DNA of 64,000 nucleotides from positions 124,001-188,000 of the forward strand of contig JACTNC010000019.1 in assembly GCA_014584295.1 (NCBI GenBank). The letters run 5' to 3'. Numbering within the stretch: the first letter of the stretch is position 1; each line of letters opens with the position of its first letter. A program made the translations under genes and the position numbers. This stretch comes from Verrucomicrobiota bacterium (lineage in GTDB: Bacteria; Verrucomicrobiota; Verrucomicrobiia; Opitutales; Opitutaceae). This document shows, one piece after another, positions 27,054 to 35,344 of the stretch. A model generated the notes under the pieces. The model was not told the DNA's origin and searched no databases. It worked only from the letters and a program-made list of their open reading frames with translations.

Positions 27054-27084
27054 ACCCTGAAGTCGGGCGCAAGGCGCTCAGGGT
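27054..27084 (-). terminator. Hairpin overlapping the rpiB stop codon
   Basis: On the minus strand, ACCCTGA and TCAGGGT (7 bp, perfect) enclose an inner GCGC/GCGC pairing. The TGA stop of rpiB is inside the left arm. Only a weak T-run follows, so termination is possible but not strong; an mRNA-stability structure is an alternative. Confidence 0.35.
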
Positions 27085-27521
27085 AGGGGGTCAATTTTCC
27101 GGATGCGGGCGAGGTGACGCCCTCCCTCAAACTCGGTTGCGAGCCAGACATTTACAATCTTGTGGGCCAATTCCTCGGAAATGGTCCGTTCACCCAGTGA
27201 CAAACAATTGCCGTCGTTGTGGGAACGGTTCCAGATTGCGACCTGCTCGGTCCAGCAGAGTCCACAGCGCACTCCCTTGACGCGATTGGCGACGATGGCT
27301 TCTCCGTTGCCGGAGCCGCCGAGGACGATACCGCGTTCGACCTCACCTCGCGCGACCGCTTCAGCGACAGGGCGAATAAAGTCGGGATAGTCGCAGCTGG
27401 CCTCGGAATGGGTTCCCATGTCTCGCACCGTATGGCCGGCGGCGAGGAGCATGGCCTTGATGGACTCCTTGTAACGGAAGCCGGCGTGGTCTGAGCCAAT
27501 GGCGATGGTGAAGAGTTTCAT
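27078..27521 (-). CDS. rpiB: Ribose-5-phosphate isomerase B, Glu-type active site
   Basis: Interconverts ribose 5-phosphate and ribulose 5-phosphate. 147 residues starting MKLFTIAIGSDHAGFRYKES with CDYPDFIRPVAEAVARGEVE. The active-site segment is VLGGSGNGEAIVANRVKGVR: the position that is a catalytic Cys in E. coli RpiB is here Gly/Ser with a Glu nearby, as in the mycobacterial class. ATG at 27521 is chosen because the family starts there. It is divergent from the lipoprotein pair. Confidence 0.93.
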   Translation of the reverse strand: MKLFTIAIGSDHAGFRYKESIKAMLLAAGHTVRDMGTHSEASCDYPDFIRPVAEAVARGEVERGIVLGGSGNGEAIVANRVKGVRCGLCWTEQVAIWNRSHNDGNCLSLGERTISEELAHKIVNVWLATEFEGGRHLARIRKIDPLP

Positions 27522-27627
27522 GGGAAGCGATGACGTGGGATGCTGGCGAAGAGTTGCAGCCTGCCGCAATCTCGGTAGGCTGGGTGCATCGTCGCTCGCA
27601 AGTTAACGACGGCAAAGATAATTTTCC

Positions 27628-28047
27628 ATGAATCTCCACTCCCTGTTTGTTGCAGGCAGCGTGTGCAGTCTGCTCGTTTTAAGCGCATGTTCATCCGTGC
27701 AGGACCGCATTGATCGCGATCCATCCGCCTATGCTCATTCCTCACCCGAGGATCAGGCTAAGATCCGAGATGGCAAAGTGGCGGTTGGATTCACGCGTGA
27801 GCAGGTCCGGCTCGCGCTTGGAGACCCGACAGGCGTTGCGACGCGCTCCACGGCTGAAGGCACCCAGGAAGTCTGGAGTTATCATTCCAAGGGGCCGAAG
27901 TTTGGACTCGGAGTGGGTGTTGGAGGGGGAAGCGGTGGAGTCGGGATCGGCGTGGGAGTGGGCACGGGGGATCGTTCTGACGAACCTAAAATGCGGGTCA
28001 TTTTCAGTGCGGATCGGGTTATTTCCGTGGAACAACACGCCAAGTGA
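27628..28047 (+). CDS. Small lipoprotein, BamE/SmpA-like, first of a tandem pair
   Basis: 139 residues with a lipoprotein signal peptide (hydrophobic 5-19, lipobox LSAC). The mature part has GKVAVGFTREQVRLALGDPT and TQEVWSYHSKG, the two-helix/strand start of SmpA/OmlA-type domains. A Gly/Val-rich stretch (about 90-115, GVGVGGGSGGVGIGVGVGTG) and a final KMRVIFSADRVISVEQ strand follow. About half its residues match the next gene, pointing to duplication. Confidence 0.7.
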   Translation: MNLHSLFVAGSVCSLLVLSACSSVQDRIDRDPSAYAHSSPEDQAKIRDGKVAVGFTREQVRLALGDPTGVATRSTAEGTQEVWSYHSKGPKFGLGVGVGGGSGGVGIGVGVGTGDRSDEPKMRVIFSADRVISVEQHAK

Positions 28048-28154
28048 CGGCATCAACGTGCGGGGAATGCGTACCTATGGAACCAAGGCAGGGCAGCAGG
28101 CGTCATATATGTCAAGAGAACGACATCCCCAAACATTCAACCCAACAACCTAAC

Positions 28155-28589
28155 ATGAACTCCTCACGTATCCGTCTGTTTCTGGCGTCACTTCTGGTGG
28201 CGTTATTCGCGGCGGGGTGTTCCACCCCGCAGAGCCGTATCGACAAGAATCCTGCGGCCTTTGCACGCCTGACTCCCCAACAGCAGGACATGATCAAGAA
28301 AGGGCAGGTGGGGCTGGGATTTGACAAGGAAGCGGTCCAACTTGCGCTGGGTGAGCCTGACCGACTGATCACGCGGACGGATGCTTCGGGCACAAAGGAA
28401 ATCTGGAGCTACACGACCTATGAGGGTGCCGATGGTGCGTTCCTTTATCGCGGCTGGTACCATCGCTACTACTGCTATGGTGATCCGTTCTACCCGTACT
28501 ATCTCAATTTTCCGAGTCGCCGCACCCGCGAACGTTTTCGTGTAGTGTTTTCAGGCGACAAGGTGATTGAAGTCCAACAGGAGCATTAG
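28155..28589 (+). CDS. Small lipoprotein, BamE/SmpA-like, second of a tandem pair
   Basis: 144 residues; lipobox FAAGC after a hydrophobic helix. Paralogue of the gene at 27628: SRIDKNPAAFARLTPQQQDM, GQVGLGFDKEAVQLALGEPD and TKEIWSYTTYEG match position by position. The Gly stretch is replaced here by an aromatic segment (YRGWYHRYYCYGDPFYPYYL). The final strand is FRVVFSGDKVIEVQ. ATG at 28155 sets the signal peptide. An intrinsic terminator follows 35 bp after the stop. Confidence 0.72.
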   Translation: MNSSRIRLFLASLLVALFAAGCSTPQSRIDKNPAAFARLTPQQQDMIKKGQVGLGFDKEAVQLALGEPDRLITRTDASGTKEIWSYTTYEGADGAFLYRGWYHRYYCYGDPFYPYYLNFPSRRTRERFRVVFSGDKVIEVQQEH

Positions 28590-28623
28590 ACAACCTCTGC
28601 CAACAGACCTGCCTGCCAGTTTC

Positions 28624-28651
28624 AGCCGGGCCAACTTCGGCCCGGCTTTTT
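28624..28651 (+). terminator. Intrinsic terminator after the lipoprotein pair
   Basis: Perfect 9-bp stem AGCCGGGCC (28624-28632) and GGCCCGGCT (28639-28647), six-base loop, then TTTTT. It ends the two-gene lipoprotein transcript and separates it from the epimerase gene. Confidence 0.92.
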
Positions 28652-28719
28652 CTTTGGCTTCACTCGTCTTATGCTGGCCACTATGATTCTTTTGCCCTCC
28701 GAAACCATTAGTTGCTGCC

Positions 28720-30567
28720 ATGCGAACCATCAATCGCTTCCTCCTGGATAACTCCCTAAGAATCGCATCGAACCCCTGCATCAGCCCCGATTTCTGCCTG
28801 GATTGGCCCTCGCTGGCCGCTGCGATTTCAGGAAATCACCCTTCGGTGCATGCCTGGCCGAAGAGCGTCTTTGTGACGGCGGAAGGGGAGTGGAGCCTGA
28901 TTGAGGATCGTGAAACGGGGGATTGTTCCTGGAGACTCGCATCGGGGACAACGCACACCTCATCGGAGGTCTTGCGCGAGGGGCAGGAGATCGGGGGTGC
29001 GTGCTATTTCCCGGCGACGTGGGAAAACCTGCTCCGATTGAAGAACCTGGTGCAGACGCATGATTCCGCGTCGACGATTTTTCCCACCGCTGCGGAGAGG
29101 CTAGGTCAATCGACGCTCGGCATTGGCGCGCGTTTCACGACGTTGCATTGGCCGGCGGTGGAATGGGCGATGAGTGCGTTGGGAATCGGCGTCACGGCGA
29201 ACCAGAACTCGATTCCTCGAGAATTGGTATTCGATGTGGATGCGATGCTGGCCGGTTCGTTGGATACGGTGCCTTTTCCGTTTATTGGGACCCACGTGCC
29301 CGAAGGGCACCAGGGGCAGAGCGTCGAGGGCATGAGCCATGGCAGTGTGCTCTCAAAGCTGAAGAACGGGTTTCATCACCTGAAGATTGCTTGGAGCTTC
29401 AATGCGGACCATCAGCCGATTGGCGGGAAATTTGACGCGCGGGAGGACATCCTGGTGCGCGGTTGCCTCCTTGCGAGTTACATCACGTTTGATCTTTCCC
29501 CCGAACTGGCGCTTCGGCAGCCCGCGAAGTTGGATTCCATTGATGCAGGGCTCATCGCCAAGGTGAGGGCGCGGGTGAAGGCTGCGGGAATCGCGCTGGA
29601 TGACACCGCTTTTTCGACGCTGCTTGCGACGGTCTGGCCCTCATTGCAGAAGATGAAGCGTCGCGACGAGAAATACGCAGCTGCCCGCGCCGCGGCATTC
29701 ATGACCGAAGTCGGACGCGCCTATCTTAGGGAATTGTCCATCGACGAACTTCCCGGGCTTACGATACCCGAAACGACCGCGATCATGCTGGCTCTGTGTG
29801 AGGTCATGGGCATGAAGATCAACTTCGTGGCCCCTGCGTTTGGGTTTCAGAAGAACATGCCGTTTCCGGACAATGCAGCGCTGCGGAGCCTCATCGAGAA
29901 ACAATGGAAGGTGTGCCGCGAGTTTGGCGCCAGCATCGGGTTCCACTCCGGATCGGGGAAGTCCGCCGAAAATTATCGGGTGATGGGTGAGGTCACGGGG
30001 CAGCGACTCGAGATCAAGACGAGCGGCCGTTACACGTATGAAATGGGCAAAGCCCTGTTTGATTCCCGCAACGCCGGTGATCAGGCCCTCTGGCGCGACT
30101 GGTATCGCTTCACCCTCGAACTCGCGCTGTCTGGCGCCTTTAGCGACGACCCGACCGAACAGAAGATGGCGCGAAGTTTTATTTCGGACGCGTTGTCGAA
30201 ATCGGGCGTGAAGGCTTCCGAACCCTTCTCTTCGCCGGAAGCCACACGCGTTGCGCTCGAAGCGCTACCCCCGAGTCCCGAGCACATGTTCTGGTTCGAG
30301 TACAACTTCCTGTTTGTACTTGCTGCCGGGGGACGCGCAGAAAAGAAGTCACTCGGCGATCACTCTCCTGCGGGATACCGCCAGCGCGCGAGGTTTTACG
30401 CGATCAGCGACGAAGGGCGGCTCAACTACGCGCGCAATGTTGCTGCCTACATCATCTTCCTCGCCGAGCACACCGGACTGGCCTCCGCGGAGCGGTGCCG
30501 GGCGGCAGGCACGCTGCTCGCACGTTACTCCACGATGGAGGCATTTCTTGGCGACATCGGTCGCTAA
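28720..30567 (+). CDS. UxaE-like tagaturonate epimerase family protein
   Basis: 615 residues. Family-level evidence: a GIGARFTTLHWPAVEW start region, the metal-site-like FNADHQPIGGKFDAREDI, and the signature stretch SIGFHSGSGKSAENYRVMG followed by EIKTSGRYTYEM, which matches the LHSGSDKF and VKTAGTSYLEA motifs known for UxaE. Those enzymes convert tagaturonate and fructuronate in hexuronate breakdown. The sequence is longer than the Thermotoga enzyme (about 500), with an N-terminal domain of unclear role. No other uronate genes are adjacent, so the substrate is uncertain. Confidence 0.6.
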   Translation: MRTINRFLLDNSLRIASNPCISPDFCLDWPSLAAAISGNHPSVHAWPKSVFVTAEGEWSLIEDRETGDCSWRLASGTTHTSSEVLREGQEIGGACYFPATWENLLRLKNLVQTHDSASTIFPTAAERLGQSTLGIGARFTTLHWPAVEWAMSALGIGVTANQNSIPRELVFDVDAMLAGSLDTVPFPFIGTHVPEGHQGQSVEGMSHGSVLSKLKNGFHHLKIAWSFNADHQPIGGKFDAREDILVRGCLLASYITFDLSPELALRQPAKLDSIDAGLIAKVRARVKAAGIALDDTAFSTLLATVWPSLQKMKRRDEKYAAARAAAFMTEVGRAYLRELSIDELPGLTIPETTAIMLALCEVMGMKINFVAPAFGFQKNMPFPDNAALRSLIEKQWKVCREFGASIGFHSGSGKSAENYRVMGEVTGQRLEIKTSGRYTYEMGKALFDSRNAGDQALWRDWYRFTLELALSGAFSDDPTEQKMARSFISDALSKSGVKASEPFSSPEATRVALEALPPSPEHMFWFEYNFLFVLAAGGRAEKKSLGDHSPAGYRQRARFYAISDEGRLNYARNVAAYIIFLAEHTGLASAERCRAAGTLLARYSTMEAFLGDIGR

Positions 30568-30644
30568 AGCTTGCGTTCTGGAATGCCCTCTCGGACCAAT
30601 TCGATTGCGGACTCGATCTCCGAGTGACGATAACCTCGCTCGCT

Positions 30645-30935
30645 TCACTCGCTTGAGTGCCAGTTTTCAACGAGCAATCCTCGAATCCGAGAAAACTCCC
30701 TGGTATTCCTCGTCACCAGGGTCGCTCCTAGCCGCAGGGCCTGTGCGGCAATGAGCGTGTCCAAAGGGCCTATTCCCATTCCTCGCAACTCCAAGTCATG
30801 GCGAATTGCTGCGTAGTGGGTGGCGTCATTGCGCGTAAAGGGCTCTACCGTTAGCGTCTGTGCCAGCGCCGCCAACTGCAGCCGGGATTGGGCGCTCTTC
30901 CCTTTTGTGACGCCAAACTCCCGCTCAGCGTCCAC
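30645..30935 (-). pseudogene. Truncated VapC-like PIN toxin relic
   Basis: 96 residues that match the last two thirds of a VapC toxin: AEREFGV (first conserved Glu), YAAIRHDLELRGMGIGPLDT with the central Asp (D59), LIAAQALRLGATLVTRNTRE and FSRIRGLLVENW. The N-terminal LDTN strand with the first catalytic Asp is missing. Directly upstream there is only the 3' end of the PEGA fusion gene, which it overlaps by 11 bases. No vapB antitoxin is present. Probably a non-functional fragment. Confidence 0.65.
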
Positions 30936-33747
30936 TTAGAGTGAACGGTACGGACACCCTCACGTTGGCCGTGCGACCGGTCTTTGTTGTGGCGGGTTTG
31001 AAGCGCCATTTGGCGAGCGCGGCGATGCACGCCTTGCCGAAGTCCTCGGACGATGCCTTCTCCAGTTGGAGCGACTGTGGAACGCCGTTTCGATCAATGA
31101 CACAAGAGACCACAGCGTCGCCGAGATCCTGGATGCCCCGGGCCACAAAGTCGGGTGTGACCGTTTTGATGGCGACGGGCGCTTGGGCGATTTCGGACAT
31201 TTTGAGGATGCGGTCAAAGGGATCGAGTGAGGCAGTCACCTCCGAGTCGGCACCCGCTGCGAGGCGGGTCTTAACAATGGCCGAGTCGTGCTCGGGTATT
31301 GAAAGTTCGAATACATACTCCCCGGGCTTGAGTTCCGACAATTGAAGCGGGGTTGTTCCCAGGAGTTCCTCGTCCCGCATCACGGCCGCACCGGAGGGGG
31401 TGGAGGTAATCAACAAGCGCGCGGTCGGGAAGAGCGGCACCACTTGTGTGGTCTGGAGCGAGGAGACTTTTGCGGTTGAAGAGACCGGGTTCCAGCCGGG
31501 TCGCAGGAGGGTCACGGTGTAGTCTCCTACGATGAGTTCGCTGAGGGTGGACGGCGTGGTGCCGGTTCGGATCGGTGGGGAGTCTGGCTTCTCCGATGCC
31601 TGACGCAGTTCGAATGCGAGGCCGGCGGGCTCACTGATGATTTCGAGGCTGCCGAGCTGACGCGTGAGTTCAATCAGGCCGAGGTCGGTCGTCTGGTCCC
31701 GTTTGATCTCAACGGTGCGGGTGGTCGTTTCATAGCCAGGCAGGCTTATGGAAAGATGGTGAGTGCCGATGGAAAGGCTGTTGATGGAAAGCGGTGTGGC
31801 CTGTGGTAGGGCGCCGTCAATCGAGACGTGTGCACCTGTAGGCTCTGTTCGCACGACCAGAATTCCGGGCGCGTTTGCCCTGCGCTCGGCCTCGACTCGT
31901 TGGAGAACCTCCTCTTCGGTGCGAAGCTTGACTGCGGCGACCGCCTTTTCCCTTTCGATCTCTGCCTCCCTGCGGAGCCGTTCGGTCTCCAGTCGTGCAG
32001 CCTCTTCGCTCTCCTTGGCTCTTGCCATGGCTTCCGCAGCGCGCTGGCTGGCCTCGGCTTCACGCAAGCGTGCAAGTTCGTTCTCTTTCTGGATATTCAG
32101 GGTGAACCAGGTGGAAATGCCGACTGCAAGCAGGGCGATCCCTGCGATCCACAATCCGCTCCTCGATGACTTCTTCTTTGGCGACGGAGGTGCCTCATCC
32201 TGCGGATTTGCGTGAGCGGGTGCTTGGGAGGCCTGGCTGGTTTCGGGCGGGCGGGGAGGCTGGGGAGTTGCAGCCATGGCGCTTGATCGCCTGACGGCGG
32301 AGACGAGTGCACCGGCTTCGGCCTTGTTGCCACTGGAAGTCTCCTGGTGACTGGTGGTGCTTCCTGACAGGAGGGCCTGTGTTTCCGTCTGTGTTCTGGC
32401 GGAGGCCGCCAGAGCCTTGGCAGTGGTGCTCTTGGGCTGGGCCGGCTGGGGAGTAGGATGGCGCTCCGCCGGAGGTTGCGCACGGGTCAGGGCCGTTGCG
32501 CGAGCGCTCGCCTGTGCCAGGACAGATTGGGTCGCCACTGGGGATGCAATCGCTGTTTGCAGCGAGGCCTCGGTGGAACGGGGTTCCACCGGTGCTTTGG
32601 CACCGTGTGATTCGGCAACAGCTGCCTTTTTCCCGCTGGTGACGCTCGTCGATGCTGCGATGGCTGCACGCACCGTGTTTCTTGCGCCGACGTCGATCAT
32701 TTGCCAGGCGGGTTGCCAGCCTTCAGTCTTTGCAGCAGTCCTGCCGACCAGATGCAGCAGTCCTGCCGCGTTGAAGCTGAGATTGCCGGCCAGCGAGTTG
32801 CCGAGGAAATCGACGCCAAGCTCGCGGCTAAGAGCGGTGATGGGCGGATGCCAGGGTGTCATGCCCAGCAGGGCGCTCACCTCGTTTGCGAACCAGGAAT
32901 TGTCCGCAGGGAGTCCGATGCAGAAGAGTGCCGACGGAGCGCCGCCGAGTGCGTGATGCGCAGGCTTGATTCCGGAAGCGAGCCGCCTGACGACCTTGGG
33001 GCCGGTATCGGCGAAATCAAAGAACGCATTCAGAAAAAGCTTTGTGGCTGCTGCGCGGGATGCGAGCGACAGTTCGCCTTGGATCGCATCGGCGATGTGA
33101 TGAATGCCGATCGGGCAGGTCTGAGTGGCCAGCACGCCTTTCCGGTTTACGAGATACAGGGTGGAATCTGATTCGCCCAAGTCCCAGGCCATGACCGAGC
33201 TGGGCGCGCCCGAAAGCTGGCAGGCCGTCTGCAGTGCTCCGAGATGACTGGTAATCGCGGGACTGATGACGGTGTCGCGCAGGGAAAGTTCCGCCAGATG
33301 CGCCTGGGAAGCTGCGAGAGAGTTCTGCCCGGCTGCCACGGCCAGCCAGCGTCCGTGGGATGAGGGTGCGACGGGGTAACCATCGTCCGCCCGGCAAAGC
33401 GCAAGGGCGAGAGGGCCGTCGATGAATCCGTCCGGCAGCTTCAATTCGCGCGCAACGGCATCCGGCGTTCGAATGCGTTTGCACTCCTCATCGGTCCCGA
33501 GGTGCGCAAAGCGCCCTGATGGGCTGATCGCGGCCACGATTGAATCGGATGGGAACGCCTCCTTCGGTGAGGCCTCCTTGAGGGCCTGCAGGATGTCGTC
33601 GCGATGATCGCGCAGGCATTCGCGATAGATCTCGATCGTGCGGCCATTGGCGCGGACAAGCTGAACTGTCAGCTCGGAAACTTCGAGGAAGAGCTTCTTT
33701 TCGTTCGAGGTGGACACCTTGGAGAGGGATTGTGTGGTCCATTTCAT
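30925..33747 (-). CDS. PilM-like / PEGA / TonB-C fusion membrane protein
   Basis: 940 residues. N-terminal 1-330: actin-like (ASKHA, PilM/GspL type) fold, with EKKLFLEVSELTVQLVRANG and the phosphate-site strand VMAWDLGESDSTLYLVNRKG. 340-520: Ala/Thr/Pro low complexity. 528-548: transmembrane helix LWIAGIALLAVGISTWFTL. 550-615: charged coiled coil. Three PEGA domains at about 626-695 (VVRTEPTGAHVSIDG), 695-770 and 772-845 (LLITSTPSGAAVMRDEELLG). 852-938: TonB C-terminal domain (VVSCVIDRNGVPQSLQLEKA, WRFKPA). Cytoplasmic actin fold, periplasmic PEGA/TonB domain are inferred. No pilus or secretion genes are nearby. Confidence 0.75.
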   Translation of the reverse strand: MKWTTQSLSKVSTSNEKKLFLEVSELTVQLVRANGRTIEIYRECLRDHRDDILQALKEASPKEAFPSDSIVAAISPSGRFAHLGTDEECKRIRTPDAVARELKLPDGFIDGPLALALCRADDGYPVAPSSHGRWLAVAAGQNSLAASQAHLAELSLRDTVISPAITSHLGALQTACQLSGAPSSVMAWDLGESDSTLYLVNRKGVLATQTCPIGIHHIADAIQGELSLASRAAATKLFLNAFFDFADTGPKVVRRLASGIKPAHHALGGAPSALFCIGLPADNSWFANEVSALLGMTPWHPPITALSRELGVDFLGNSLAGNLSFNAAGLLHLVGRTAAKTEGWQPAWQMIDVGARNTVRAAIAASTSVTSGKKAAVAESHGAKAPVEPRSTEASLQTAIASPVATQSVLAQASARATALTRAQPPAERHPTPQPAQPKSTTAKALAASARTQTETQALLSGSTTSHQETSSGNKAEAGALVSAVRRSSAMAATPQPPRPPETSQASQAPAHANPQDEAPPSPKKKSSRSGLWIAGIALLAVGISTWFTLNIQKENELARLREAEASQRAAEAMARAKESEEAARLETERLRREAEIEREKAVAAVKLRTEEEVLQRVEAERRANAPGILVVRTEPTGAHVSIDGALPQATPLSINSLSIGTHHLSISLPGYETTTRTVEIKRDQTTDLGLIELTRQLGSLEIISEPAGLAFELRQASEKPDSPPIRTGTTPSTLSELIVGDYTVTLLRPGWNPVSSTAKVSSLQTTQVVPLFPTARLLITSTPSGAAVMRDEELLGTTPLQLSELKPGEYVFELSIPEHDSAIVKTRLAAGADSEVTASLDPFDRILKMSEIAQAPVAIKTVTPDFVARGIQDLGDAVVSCVIDRNGVPQSLQLEKASSEDFGKACIAALAKWRFKPATTKTGRTANVRVSVPFTLSGR

Positions 33748-33884
33748 CGGCTGATTCGGGCCTCAATTGAGGTGCAAACCCCCAAGGATGAATGGGGCCT
33801 GATGCGGTGCGGCGAATCTTTGCCGCCTGCCCGAGCGATACAGCCATTCGGGCACCGGCTGCGGTGAGCCTCGTAAAAGAAACG

Positions 33885-35273
33885 CTAAAGCGCGTGAATT
33901 GCGCTTTTCGAGACCGCCAGCCCCGCCTCCTTCAGCGCCTCACTCATGGTGGGATGGGCGTGAATGGTGCGGCCCAGGTCCTCTGCGCTGCCGCCATATT
34001 CCATGTGTGTCACGATCTCCGAAATCAATTCACCCGCATTGGCACCGAGGATTTGCGCGCCAAGGATGCGGTCGGTCTTGGAGTCGGCGATGATCTTGAC
34101 GAAACCATCTGTCGTACCCGCGGCGATCGCGCGGCCGTTGGCGCCGAGATTGAATTTCCCGACCGTGATCGAAAGGCCCTGTGCCTTTGCAGCGTCCTCG
34201 CCGAGTCCGACCGATGCAACCTCGGGTGCCGTATAGACAACACCGGGAACGAGGTCCCAATTGATATGGCCGGCCTTTCCGGCGATCCATTCCGCGACTG
34301 CGACGCCATCCTCCTCTGCCTTGTGGGCGAGCATGGGACCGGCAACAACGTCGCCGATGGCCCAGATGTTGGGCGCACTCGTCCTGAGGCGGGCATCGAC
34401 CTTGACGCGCTTCTTCTCGTCGAGAACGACACCTGCCTTCTCGAGCCCAAGCTGGTCGGTGAACGGGCGCCTGCCCACAGCCACGAGCACCTTGTCCGCA
34501 GGGAATTCGAGGGGCTTGCCGTCCCTTTCCGCAGCGAGGATCCCCTTGGAGAATCCTGTGACCTTGGCACCGACCTCGATTTTCAGTCCCTGTTTCTGCA
34601 GAATACGGGTGAAGGACCTGACAACATCGTCGTCGAAGGTTGCAATGATCTTTGGAAGAAATTCCACCACGGTGACCTCGCTGCCAAGTCGCGACCAGAC
34701 GGAGCCGAGTTCGAGTCCGATTACACCGCCGCCGACGACCACGAGTCGGCGGGGTACTTCCTTGAAGGCGATGGCGTCATCGCTGGAGACGATGGTGTTG
34801 CCGTCGAATTTCAGGAATGGCAGCTCGACCGGAACCGAGCCCGTGGCGATCACGATATTTTTCCCCTTGATGTCCACGGCTGCACCGGAAACCGGGGTTA
34901 CGCTCACGGTGGTTGCCGAGGTGAAGGCAGCCGCGCCAGTGAAGACTGTGACTTTCCTGCCCTTCGCAAGCTGGGTGACACCGCCCACGAGTTTGTTCAC
35001 GACCGCGTCCTTGCGTTTCATCAACGCGGCGAGATCGAAATCGACTGAACCCAGCTTGATACCGTGTTCCGCTGCATGCTGCCGTGCAAAGACCAGGTGT
35101 TCGCTCGAATGAAGCAGCGCCTTGCTGGGAATGCATCCCACATTGAGGCAGGTTCCGCCGAGCGTTGACCGCTTGTCGATCAGGGCCACCTTGAGTCCCA
35201 GTTGGGAAGCGCGGAACGCGCAGACATAACCGCCGGGACCGGCGCCGATGACAATGAGGTCGAAGGATTCCAT
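33885..35273 (-). CDS. lpd: Dihydrolipoyl dehydrogenase (E3)
   Basis: Reoxidises dihydrolipoamide with FAD and NAD. 462 residues. FAD site LIVIGAGPGGYVCAFRASQL, redox pair Cys42/Cys47 in GGTCLNVGCIPSKALLHSSE, NAD site LVVVGGGVIGLELGSVWSRL, and His/Glu pair in HAHPTMSEALKEA. The start at 35273 gives the usual MESFDLIVIG. It follows sucB by 71 bp on the same strand and completes the 2-oxoglutarate dehydrogenase complex; it may also serve other complexes. Confidence 0.96.
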   Translation of the reverse strand: MESFDLIVIGAGPGGYVCAFRASQLGLKVALIDKRSTLGGTCLNVGCIPSKALLHSSEHLVFARQHAAEHGIKLGSVDFDLAALMKRKDAVVNKLVGGVTQLAKGRKVTVFTGAAAFTSATTVSVTPVSGAAVDIKGKNIVIATGSVPVELPFLKFDGNTIVSSDDAIAFKEVPRRLVVVGGGVIGLELGSVWSRLGSEVTVVEFLPKIIATFDDDVVRSFTRILQKQGLKIEVGAKVTGFSKGILAAERDGKPLEFPADKVLVAVGRRPFTDQLGLEKAGVVLDEKKRVKVDARLRTSAPNIWAIGDVVAGPMLAHKAEEDGVAVAEWIAGKAGHINWDLVPGVVYTAPEVASVGLGEDAAKAQGLSITVGKFNLGANGRAIAAGTTDGFVKIIADSKTDRILGAQILGANAGELISEIVTHMEYGGSAEDLGRTIHAHPTMSEALKEAGLAVSKSAIHAL

Positions 35274-35344
35274 GGCAGGTGAAACGAAAGAGTGGTCGCG
35301 GGAGCGGGCGACCCATCGCATTGCGAGCGGTCGTCCGGCGGGGA

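Noticed and set aside
30595-30660. Repeated CTCGCT/CACTCGC near the end of the epimerase gene, considered as a repeat array
   Set aside because: Only two or three imperfect short copies; no periodicity.
33748-33884. Hairpins between lpd and the PEGA fusion gene, considered as a terminator
   Set aside because: TGCCCGA/TCGGGCA and GCGGC/GCCGC stems exist on the minus strand, but none is followed by a T-tract.
33792-35048. 418-codon open frame antisense to lpd
   Set aside because: Acidic low-quality translation; lpd has all catalytic residues on the other strand.
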